Positions 57,001 to 62,789 of a stretch of 62,789 nucleotides of DNA are shown here, piece after piece. Made by a program: the position numbers and the translations under genes. Below the pieces are notes generated by a model. That model did no database searches. It was not told the origin of the DNA and saw only the letters and a program-made list of their open reading frames with translations. The number at the start of each line of letters is the position of its first letter. Position 1 is the stretch's first letter. The stretch is from Saccharimonas sp963542675 (GTDB taxonomy: Bacteria; Patescibacteriota; Saccharimonadia; Saccharimonadales; Saccharimonadaceae), in NCBI GenBank assembly GCA_963542675.1, contig CAUTXC010000003.1, forward strand, positions 1 through 62,789. The letters run 5' to 3'.

Positions 57001-57741
57001 TTATTTTCTAAAGCATTCATTGGCTTGTTTTTCATCTAATAGACGCGTACCTTCTACCTGTATATTACACACTATGTCTGTGTCCATCTTCGTATCATGT
57101 ATGCTGTAGTGTACAATACGATAGCCAACTTTTTGCTGATTGATATATCTAATAAGGTTCATGAGATAGTACCGATCCCGGTTATCGACAGCCAATTGAT
57201 TTGTATTACGATTAACACTTATTATGTAGTGTATGTCTTTTCCATAAGATGCTGTCGCTTCTTCGTATGTTTTAGGTGTACTACTCAGCGACTGTGCTGT
57301 ATTGTCTGCAAGACTGACAGTGATGTCGGTCTGCGCCCACGAGTTATTTATGATATGATCCTTTATTAGCTTATCATTCTGAGAGCGGGACCATATTACA
57401 CCTGGATAGTTATCTTGATTGCCATTCGATGAGGTGTTTACAGAAAATCGTATATGAGGATCTCGTATAGGGTAAGCATTGGCAGCTAGTACTCCCTCTA
57501 CGCCGAGGCCACTGCTCTTCCGCTCTGGTTTCTCAACGATGAATTCCTTATTATATTTGTTTTGTAAATAAGTTTTCATTGTTGCTTGAGCTTGATTCGC
57601 CTCAATATCGGCCTTGAGATAGAATCCACCAACAAGAAGAAACATAACAGCTGTTGGAATAATGATGACATAGAGAATACTACGGAGAAGAATGGTACGA
57701 AAGCTTAGTTTGGTGTTATTATTTAGTTCCTCCTTGGACAT
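57001..57741 (-). CDS. Membrane-anchored paralogue 2 of 5
   Basis: A 246-aa protein of the same local family. It starts MSKEELNNNTKLSFRTILLR, followed by a membrane helix (SILYVIIIPTAVMFLLVGGF), then QAQATMKTYLQNKYNKEFIV and EKPERKSSGLGVEGVLAANA. The extracytoplasmic domain ends RIVHYSIHDTKMDTDIVCNI with two Cys in the tail (also ANECFRK). The ATG at 57741 has AGAGAAT upstream, and its promoter carries TATAAT at 57784-57789. Unlike paralogues 3-5 no small 72-aa-type ORF follows; paralogue 1 follows directly. Confidence 0.5.
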   Translation of the reverse strand: MSKEELNNNTKLSFRTILLRSILYVIIIPTAVMFLLVGGFYLKADIEANQAQATMKTYLQNKYNKEFIVEKPERKSSGLGVEGVLAANAYPIRDPHIRFSVNTSSNGNQDNYPGVIWSRSQNDKLIKDHIINNSWAQTDITVSLADNTAQSLSSTPKTYEEATASYGKDIHYIISVNRNTNQLAVDNRDRYYLMNLIRYINQQKVGYRIVHYSIHDTKMDTDIVCNIQVEGTRLLDEKQANECFRK

Positions 57742-57783
57742 ATTCTCTTCTCCCAACAACCCCTATTTTTTGGCTACGCGACT

Positions 57784-57789
57784 ATTATA
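57784..57789 (-). promoter_or_regulatory. -10 element of paralogue 2 (TATAAT)
   Basis: TATAAT followed by AGTCGCGTAGCC on the minus strand. The same AGTC(G/A)C block follows the -10 elements of paralogues 3, 4 and 5 (near 58810, 59711 and 60727), so the promoters were duplicated with the genes. Leader of about 40 nt. Confidence 0.5.
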
Positions 57790-57840
57790 GCACAAATACA
57801 GAACTATTGAGTTATTCTGCAAGTTGTAGCGTTGATGAGT

Positions 57841-58029
57841 TGTCAAGGTGTGAGAGAGGAAGGGGGTTTGCATTCGAGAGAAATAGATCCATCGCTATGG
57901 CGATAATTGTCAATTTTTCCCTGTTTTATGAGCGCCTCAATAGATGGCTTCTCACCACTAGAGGCAAAACTACTTAGGGATGTACTATTAAGGTAATGAG
58001 CTTGATGCCAAGCATTGTTCTATTTTCAT
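57841..58029 (-). pseudogene. Remnants after paralogue 3: truncated 72-aa ORF copy and decayed tail
   Basis: A 13-codon frame (MKIEQCLASSSLP, 57988-58029) starts in the stop codon of paralogue 3 (ATGA overlap), as the full 72-aa ORF does after paralogue 5. It is a truncated copy of that ORF's start (MNLKVEQYLALSSLAY). Further on, a frame without a start codon runs to about 57842 (WHQAHYLNSTSLSSFASSGE and following). Near 57841-57885 the DNA resembles part of the pseudogene at 56139-56185. The gap is thus made of decayed copies rather than of new genes. Confidence 0.5.
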
Positions 58030-58769
58030 AGTTTTTTCTCCTTCATTTCGATATATTTCCTTACATCCTGCGGCGAGTGTATACTTGTTTCTTCGACTAG
58101 TGCAACGTATACCATGGGGTTCTCATAATTAATAGATAGCGACACACCAAACTCTCGCAGCTTGACGATTATCTGGTATATCTGTGCGGCTACATCATTA
58201 TGAACAACCCTACTCTTTATACGTACAGCGACATGTATATCTTTACCAAATCGCTGGAAGGCATCACGATACAATGGTATTTCTTTTCCTATCCTTTGGT
58301 TCACTGCAGGTATACTGTAAACTTCTATTGATGCGAGTGATGTGTCAGCACCAAATACGTTTTGTATCATAGGATCAATATCCTTTTTGAGGTGTTTTGC
58401 CCATGTCATATCGGGGTATCCATCCCAATAGTTATTGCTGTATGGGCTATCCCCCGGAAAACCCTTCACCATAAATCGAATCGTGTGGTCACTTTTAGCA
58501 TACGCCTCAGCCTTAGCAACACCATCTACTCCAAGGCCAGCTCCCTCGATTCGATAATTCTCTACTACAAATTCTTGGCCATACTTACGTTTGAGGTATG
58601 ACTGCATATGTGATTGAGCAATATGATCATCAATAGTAGATTTTGTGTAAAATATACCAAATATTACCAACATGATAACTGCTGGAATGATAATCACATA
58701 GAGAACACTACGGAAGAGGATGGTGCGAAAGCTTAGTTTACTGTTGTCACTTGGTTTTTTATTGTGCAT
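58026..58769 (-). CDS. Membrane-anchored paralogue 3 of 5
   Basis: A 247-aa protein, MHNKKPSDNSKLSFRTILFR at the start, membrane helix SVLYVIIIPAVIMLVIFGIF, then IAQSHMQSYLKRKYGQEFVV and ENYRIEGAGLGVDGVAKAEA. It shares the NYRIEG variant with paralogue 1, whereas 2, 4 and 5 have EKPxxxGSG. No Cys pair near the end. The promoter has TATTAAT near 58810-58816 and the shared AGTCGCGTAG block. Function unknown. A truncated small ORF overlaps its stop. Confidence 0.5.
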   Translation of the reverse strand: MHNKKPSDNSKLSFRTILFRSVLYVIIIPAVIMLVIFGIFYTKSTIDDHIAQSHMQSYLKRKYGQEFVVENYRIEGAGLGVDGVAKAEAYAKSDHTIRFMVKGFPGDSPYSNNYWDGYPDMTWAKHLKKDIDPMIQNVFGADTSLASIEVYSIPAVNQRIGKEIPLYRDAFQRFGKDIHVAVRIKSRVVHNDVAAQIYQIIVKLREFGVSLSINYENPMVYVALVEETSIHSPQDVRKYIEMKEKKL

Positions 58770-58838
58770 ATCTTCTGTTCTCGGGATCCCTATTTTTGGC
58801 TACGCGACTATTAATAGCATAATTATGGAACTCTCTAG

Positions 58839-58910
58839 TTATTCTTTTGAAGGTTGTATTTTATAGGCAAGTGCACTTAGCGCAAGATATTGCTCTATTG
58901 TTATGCTCAT
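58839..58910 (-). CDS. Truncated copy of the 72-aa ORF after paralogue 4
   Basis: A 23-aa frame, MSITIEQYLALSALAYKIQP followed by SKE. It starts 2 nt after the stop of paralogue 4 and matches the first 18 residues of the 72-aa protein (MNLKVEQYLALSSLAYQV). It is either a decayed copy or a mini-protein. Confidence that it is expressed is low. Confidence 0.5.
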   Translation of the reverse strand: MSITIEQYLALSALAYKIQPSKE

Positions 58911-58912
58911 AT

Positions 58913-59674
58913 TTACAGACTCTCCTTTTCTTGAAACATTGTGACCAATGTTTCTTGTGGTGTGGATTTTAATGCCATGATTGTTATATCCAAATCAAAC
59001 TTCTTGCCTCCAGCTGTTTGTGCTTGGTAGCGAATAGTAGTATCAACGGTATCTGGCAGATCCTTTGCAAGCTCTTTAAGATTATCGACGATGCGCATTT
59101 TTTCCTGATATTCTCGTGTTTGGTGTGTTTTTTGAATAGTGATATTATATGGAATTTGCTGCTTATATTGTGCTGCCGCTTGTGTAAAACGCGGTATTAC
59201 ACCGTCAACTTGTATATCTTTCGTTTGTAGCGTCATAGACGATTGGATGGTTACACTATACACTACATCTTTACTAAAGATACGCTGAATAATAGGTTTG
59301 AGTCGATCAGTCTCTTCTTTTGACCATACAGCACCAGCATAGCCATCATGCTTCCCTGAGGATGACAGCATAACAATGAAGCGGATGTCTGTGTGATTCT
59401 TCGGGTAGGCTGTTGCTTCAAACCATCCTTCTACACCAAGCCCACTTCCATTCTTTTCTGGTCGTTCGACGATAAATTCTTCACCATATTTACTATGTAG
59501 ATATGTTTTCATTGCTGCTTGAGCTTGGCTAGCTTCAGCACATAATTTGAGATAGAATCCGCCAACAAAGAGAAGCATGATGACTGTTGGTACAACAATT
59601 ACATAGAGAATACTACGGAAAAGAATGGTGCGAAAGTTTAGCTTATTATTCTCGTCTGGCTCTTTCTTGCGCAT
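58913..59674 (-). CDS. Membrane-anchored paralogue 4 of 5
   Basis: A 253-aa protein: MRKKEPDENNKLNFRTILFR, membrane helix SILYVIVVPTVIMLLFVGGF, then QAQAAMKTYLHSKYGEEFIV and ERPEKNGSGLGVEGWFEATA. The C-terminal part includes DTTIRYQAQTAGGKKFDLDI. It is close to paralogues 2 and 5 over the first 110 residues and diverges after. GGGGAAGGG lies upstream of the ATG. Topology predicts a short cytoplasmic N-terminus and about 200 residues outside. Function unknown. Confidence 0.5.
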   Translation of the reverse strand: MRKKEPDENNKLNFRTILFRSILYVIVVPTVIMLLFVGGFYLKLCAEASQAQAAMKTYLHSKYGEEFIVERPEKNGSGLGVEGWFEATAYPKNHTDIRFIVMLSSSGKHDGYAGAVWSKEETDRLKPIIQRIFSKDVVYSVTIQSSMTLQTKDIQVDGVIPRFTQAAAQYKQQIPYNITIQKTHQTREYQEKMRIVDNLKELAKDLPDTVDTTIRYQAQTAGGKKFDLDITIMALKSTPQETLVTMFQEKESL

Positions 59675-59719
59675 GTTTTCTACCCTTCCCCTACTTTCTA
59701 CTCTGTGACTATTCTTACA

Positions 59720-59938
59720 TTAATATAGAACTTTCAGGTTGTTCCTCTTCTGAAAGTTGTTTAATTGATGAAGCGCCATGAGGAGAGAAGATTTAAGTTC
59801 AAGCAAATCAGTTCTTGCGATCAAGTGAGAGACAATCTCTTCAAGGGTTTGTTTTGACACATCATCTAACAAACTATTTGGTATTACTTGATAAGCAAGC
59901 GATGACAAGGCAAGATACTGCTCAACTTTCAAATTCAT
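59720..59938 (-). CDS. Small helical protein (72 aa) coupled to paralogue 5
   Basis: The protein, MNLKVEQYLALSSLAYQVIP then NSLLDDVSKQTLEEIVSHLI, is helical, cytosolic (no signal) and Leu-rich. Its ATG overlaps the stop of paralogue 5 (ATGA). Truncated copies of its first residues lie at the same place after paralogues 3 and 4, so it was part of the original duplicated unit. It could be a cytosolic partner of the membrane protein, such as an immunity-like or chaperone-like factor; this is speculation. No family recognised. Confidence 0.5.
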   Translation of the reverse strand: MNLKVEQYLALSSLAYQVIPNSLLDDVSKQTLEEIVSHLIARTDLLELKSSLLMALHQLNNFQKRNNLKVLY

Positions 59939-60690
59939 TTTTTCTCCTTAATTATTTCTTTATCATATATACGAATATCCTGGTTTTCGTGAAGTATTTT
60001 TGCTATTTCATCTTCTAAGAGCACTATGACGTGTTTAGTACCATTTTCGTACCATCGGTATATCAGTTTAGTCTTAGCAGGAACATCCTTAATAATCTGC
60101 AACAACTGCTTGACTCGCTCATAGTGCATCAACGAAGAAGCATCGTTTTGCGCAGTTACTTCTAGCTTATAGAGTATACTTTGGCTATGCTTATGCGCTA
60201 CCTCTTGAAATAATGGCAAAGCCTTAGTGTCTGTAACAGCATTGCCAATTTCGCCCGTTGCTATATCCACAGTAGACACGTACGATCCAGCCATTATTTT
60301 ATCGACCATCGGTTTTATTCTTGCCATTTCTTGCATGCTCCATAGTGTATCTACATAATCATCCCATGGGTCTGAAAGTGACATCATCACCTTAAAGGGA
60401 AGTTTTTTGTTCGCCACAGGATAAGCTACCGCCTCGAACCACCCCCGCACCGCGAACCCACTTCCGTTTCGTATTGGTTTCTCGACAACAAATTCTTCTT
60501 TATACTTGTTACGTAAGTACGTCCTCATTGTCGCTTGAGCTTGGCCAGCCTCGATATCTAACTTAAGATAAAAACCACCAACGAGGAGAAGCATAATGGT
60601 TGTTGGAATAATGATGACGTAGAGGATACCACGGAAGATGATAGTGCGAAAGCTTAGTTTGCCGTTGTCACTTAGTTTCTTTTTGTGCAT
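59935..60690 (-). CDS. Membrane-anchored paralogue 5 of 5
   Basis: A 251-aa protein: MHKKKLSDNGKLSFRTIIFR, membrane helix GILYVIIIPTTIMLLLVGGF, then QAQATMRTYLRNKYKEEFVV and EKPIRNGSGFAVRGWFEAVA. It is the most upstream copy and the only one still followed by an intact 72-aa ORF, so this pair may represent the ancestral unit. The promoter has TAGAAT (60727-60732) followed by AGTCAC. GGGGAAGGG precedes the ATG. The family's conserved half is the first 110 residues; the rest varies between copies. Confidence 0.5.
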   Translation of the reverse strand: MHKKKLSDNGKLSFRTIIFRGILYVIIIPTTIMLLLVGGFYLKLDIEAGQAQATMRTYLRNKYKEEFVVEKPIRNGSGFAVRGWFEAVAYPVANKKLPFKVMMSLSDPWDDYVDTLWSMQEMARIKPMVDKIMAGSYVSTVDIATGEIGNAVTDTKALPLFQEVAHKHSQSILYKLEVTAQNDASSLMHYERVKQLLQIIKDVPAKTKLIYRWYENGTKHVIVLLEDEIAKILHENQDIRIYDKEIIKEKK

Positions 60691-60726
60691 GTTTTCTGCC
60701 CTTCCCCTACTTTCTACTCTGTGACT

Positions 60727-60732
60727 ATTCTA
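60727..60732 (-). promoter_or_regulatory. -10 element of paralogue 5 (TAGAAT)
   Basis: TAGAAT followed by AGTCACAGAGTAGAAAGTAG on the minus strand; the same sequence, with AAGAAT, precedes paralogue 4. The leader is about 36 nt. Confidence 0.5.
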
Positions 60733-60841
60733 GCACGAATATAGAACTTCTGATTTTCCCTTTTATGCACTATATCTGTCTAGATACCACATCGACGAAC
60801 AGCCTCCATCCTACTCCTCATTCCTTATCAATCACCTCAAC

Positions 60842-60898
60842 CATCAGTTTGCTTTTTTCAATACCTGGTTTACTGTCCCGGATTTATATTTCTTCATG
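60842..60898 (-). CDS. Very small ORF after the Nudix gene
   Basis: A 17-aa frame, MKKYKSGTVNQVLKKAN, with a perfect AAGGAG 8 nt before its ATG, directly after the Nudix stop. Its TGA overlaps an ATG (TGATG) that opens MVEVIDKE. The two short frames may be a frameshifted remnant of one small protein. Coordinates are approximate. The rest up to 60726 holds no gene I can support. Confidence 0.5.
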
Positions 60899-61438
60899 TT
60901 ATTGTCTCCTTTCTAAGGCCATCCAACCTGCTGCTACGGATGCTGCCACAGATAGCTCATTGTTCATGAGCATAGTTCGTAGCCCGTCAGGTGTTACATG
61001 CATTACCTCAATATCCTCATTATCGTCAAGATGTTGCCTATGCTTTATAGTGACATTATCAGCAAAGACGATCGCTATCTTGACACGGCTATTCGTAGGG
61101 TCCTCAAAAAATGTAGGTCCCTCTACAAAGAGACTGGAGATGCCTCCAGTCTCTTCATATAATTCCCTTTTTGCAGCAATTAAAGCAGATTCACCCGCAT
61201 CGATCTTACCCGCAGGAAATTCTATAACACTTTGCTGCGCTCCATGTTTATACTGACGCACCAGTAAAAATTTGCCTTCATGAGTGCGTGGAACGATCAA
61301 AACGGCGTTCATACCCTCTCGCACGTAATAATCATCGAGGACTTTGCCTGACGGGAGCCTGACAGTTTCAATATTTAGCTTGTACCACGGTGAGTCGACT
61401 AACTTCTTTTGACTTATAACGTTCCATGCTTGATTCAT
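60899..61438 (-). CDS. Nudix hydrolase, ADP-ribose pyrophosphatase-like
   Basis: A 179-aa Nudix protein starting MNQAWNVISQKKLVDSPWYK. The box is canonical: AGKIDAGESALIAAKRELYE followed by ETGG. FLLVRQYKHGAQQSVIEFPA upstream is the usual ADP-ribose pyrophosphatase (NudF/YqkG-like) pattern. TACAAT ends 6 nt before the ATG at 61438. The longer frame to 61570 would add a hydrophobic N-terminus that lies in the promoter and is not expected for this family. Substrate probably ADP-ribose or an NDP-sugar. Confidence 0.5.
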   Translation of the reverse strand: MNQAWNVISQKKLVDSPWYKLNIETVRLPSGKVLDDYYVREGMNAVLIVPRTHEGKFLLVRQYKHGAQQSVIEFPAGKIDAGESALIAAKRELYEETGGISSLFVEGPTFFEDPTNSRVKIAIVFADNVTIKHRQHLDDNEDIEVMHVTPDGLRTMLMNNELSVAASVAAGWMALERRQ

Positions 61439-61444
61439 AGTATT

Positions 61445-61450
61445 ATTGTA
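61445..61450 (-). promoter_or_regulatory. -10 element (TACAAT), 6 nt before ATG at 61438
   Basis: TACAAT on the minus strand, spacer AATACT; it fixes the Nudix start. Confidence 0.5.
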
Positions 61451-61645
61451 GTGTATCTTCAGATCTAGCACTACCATCAACAGTAGCATAAGTAGCATAA
61501 GCGATATCATACATCTATGTATAAACAAGACATTTGCACACTCGCGGTTCCCTTTCAAATTATGATACACCGTACATCATAGGACTCCAGCGGCACACGA
61601 CAAGTGAGCTCAGACGTGTTAGTTTTTATCTCTTCTCGTATGTAG

Positions 61646-61651
61646 TAAAAT
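61646..61651 (+). promoter_or_regulatory. -10 element of tyrS (TAAAAT), 7 nt before ATG
   Basis: TAAAAT with spacer ACTATAC before the ATG at 61659. No leader, so no room for a T-box or other 5' riboregulator. Confidence 0.5.
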
Positions 61652-61658
61652 ACTATAC

Positions 61659-62789
61659 ATGAATACTCAAGCGCACCACGTTATTACCGACGAACACTTG
61701 ATCGATGAAGCGCTATCTCGCTCAGTTGCCGAAATTCTTCCGAGCAAAGATAGTCTCAAAAAGGAGCTACAAAGTGGCCGCCGCCTCACATTCTATCTTG
61801 GTATTGACCCAACTGCGAACTATGTTCATCTTGGGCATTCAACAAATTATCTGATGCTCGAACGGTTCCACGCTCTTGGCCACCGGATTATTGTGCTAAT
61901 TGGAGACTTTACCGCCATGATCGGTGATCCGAGCGATAAAACTTCGATGCGTGTGCAGCTAACACGTGAACAAGTGCTAGAGAACTTGCAGACATTTAAG
62001 GCGCAAATTGGCAAGATCCTAGACTTTAACGATATCGACAACCCGATAGAATTCCAGTTTAATTCGGAGTGGCTCTCCAAGCTAACATTTGAAGACTCTG
62101 TGGAGCTTGCCTCCAACTTTACCGTGCAGCAGATGCTAGAGCGCGATGCGTTCAAAAAGCGAGTCGCTGCCGAGAAGCCACTCTTCGTCCATGAGTTCTT
62201 CTATCCGCTGATGCAGGGCTACGATTCTGTGGCAATGGATGTTGATGTGGAGATTGGTGGCACCGACCAAACATTCAACATGCTGGCTGGTCGTACATTG
62301 CTCAAGCGTTACAAGCAGAAAGAAAAGTTTGTCATTACAACCACACTGCTCGAAAACCCAGAAACCGGCGAAAAATTAATGAGCAAAAGCCTTGGCACCG
62401 GTGTGGGTCTCGATCTGAATGCCAAAGATATGTTCTTCAAAATCATGCACCTGGCGGATGCGGGTATTTACCAGTGTTTTGTGGATTGTACGCGCCTGCC
62501 TATGAGTGAGATTGCTGTAATTAAAAATCGGCTCGACGACGGAGAAAACCCACGCGATATCAAAAAGGATCTTGCCCGAGAGATAGTGTCAATGTACCAT
62601 GGAGCGAGCGCCGCCGTTGATGCTGAGCAGCAATGGGTCTCTGAGGTGAGTCAGAAGAATCTTGCCAAGGATATTAACGTCATTCAGGTAGATGCCCATG
62701 AGTCAATTATCGATATCATTGTCCGACTGGGCATCACAAAAAGTCGCGGCGAGGCCAGGCGGCTCATCAAGCAAAAGGCCGTGAAGATC
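61659..62789 (+). CDS. tyrS: Tyrosyl-tRNA synthetase, 3' end cut by the window
   Basis: TyrRS charges tRNA-Tyr. The first 377 residues are seen. The class I HIGH motif is PTANYVHLGHSTNYLM, and the KMSKS motif is GEKLMSKSLGTGV. GGTDQTFNMLAGRTLLKRY belongs to the Rossmann domain (tyrosine/ATP site). The C-terminal S4 RNA-binding domain begins at the edge (LGITKSRGEARRLIKQKAVK). The TAAAAT 7 nt before the ATG decides the start. The form with LMSKS and an S4 domain matches the TyrZ-like group of bacterial TyrRS. Confidence 0.5.
   Translation, partial: MNTQAHHVITDEHLIDEALSRSVAEILPSKDSLKKELQSGRRLTFYLGIDPTANYVHLGHSTNYLMLERFHALGHRIIVLIGDFTAMIGDPSDKTSMRVQLTREQVLENLQTFKAQIGKILDFNDIDNPIEFQFNSEWLSKLTFEDSVELASNFTVQQMLERDAFKKRVAAEKPLFVHEFFYPLMQGYDSVAMDVDVEIGGTDQTFNMLAGRTLLKRYKQKEKFVITTTLLENPETGEKLMSKSLGTGVGLDLNAKDMFFKIMHLADAGIYQCFVDCTRLPMSEIAVIKNRLDDGENPRDIKKDLAREIVSMYHGASAAVDAEQQWVSEVSQKNLAKDINVIQVDAHESIIDIIVRLGITKSRGEARRLIKQKAVKI

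Noticed and set aside
61439..61570. Membrane-anchored N-terminus for the Nudix protein (longer start at 61570)
   Set aside because: The extension overlaps the TACAAT promoter and is not expected for this family; the start at 61438 fits both.

Overview
The window reads as a gene-dense chromosome segment of a Patescibacteria/CPR bacterium, most probably Candidatus Saccharibacteria (TM7). This is an inference. It rests on compact genes with 4-nt overlaps, a reduced gene set, many exported proteins with no known family, CCA-encoding tRNA genes, TGA used as a normal stop (for example mutY), and Gram-positive-like proteins such as HrcA/CIRCE and a YkcC/YkcB-type glycosyltransferase. Both ends cut genes: a GH16/Asp-box surface protein at the left and tyrS at the right.

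Layout. 0-4 kb: GH16 lipoprotein with tandem Asp-box repeats, then hrcA-grpE under CIRCE control plus a membrane protein. 4-7.5 kb: two Cys-motif paralogues, a membrane protein and gmk. 7.5-21 kb (minus strand): the translation factor LepA (EF4) is split into two separate genes. The N-terminal half (15.7-16.7 kb) follows tilS-ftsH-murJ. The C-terminal half (8.05-9.0 kb) lies 6.7 kb further on. Between them sit three Nudix hydrolases, a frameshifted YdcF-like gene, a GrpB-like gene, a membrane protein and an 827-aa unknown protein. 21-26 kb: a candidate C-rich small RNA, an FAD oxidoreductase that has lost its redox cysteines, and three CAU-anticodon tRNAs (initiator, elongator Met, probable Ile2) around ftsB. 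26-44 kb: murC, a MazG-like protein, a divergent wHTH-Nudix / HD-CYTH pair, trmB, a Sua5-like protein, mscS, several exported proteins, a secreted HExxH protein, a VIT transporter, mutY, dinB, an inositol-phosphatase-like protein, an alpha/beta hydrolase and an MBL-fold protein. 44-49 kb: aspS operon, a CNNM/CorC protein and a DsbA-like protein. 49-56 kb: a two-component system flanked by two targets that share an OmpR/PhoB-type direct repeat, a Gly/Gln-rich membrane protein and a 936-aa GT2-GT39 fusion. 56-61 kb: five tandem paralogues of a membrane-anchored protein with duplicated promoters, a small coupled ORF in full and decayed copies, and a pseudogene. 61-62.8 kb: a Nudix gene and tyrS.

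Regulatory theme. About twenty genes have a TATAAT/TATACT-like -10 element ending exactly 6-7 nt before the start codon, so their mRNAs should begin at or next to the start codon (leaderless). Genes inside operons, and a minority of first genes, have strong Shine-Dalgarno sites instead. This geometry also fixes many start codons well inside the longest possible reading frame.

The observations I would check first are the split lepA, the leaderless promoter rule, the shared direct repeat around the two-component system, the five-gene paralogue array and the C-rich RNA candidate.
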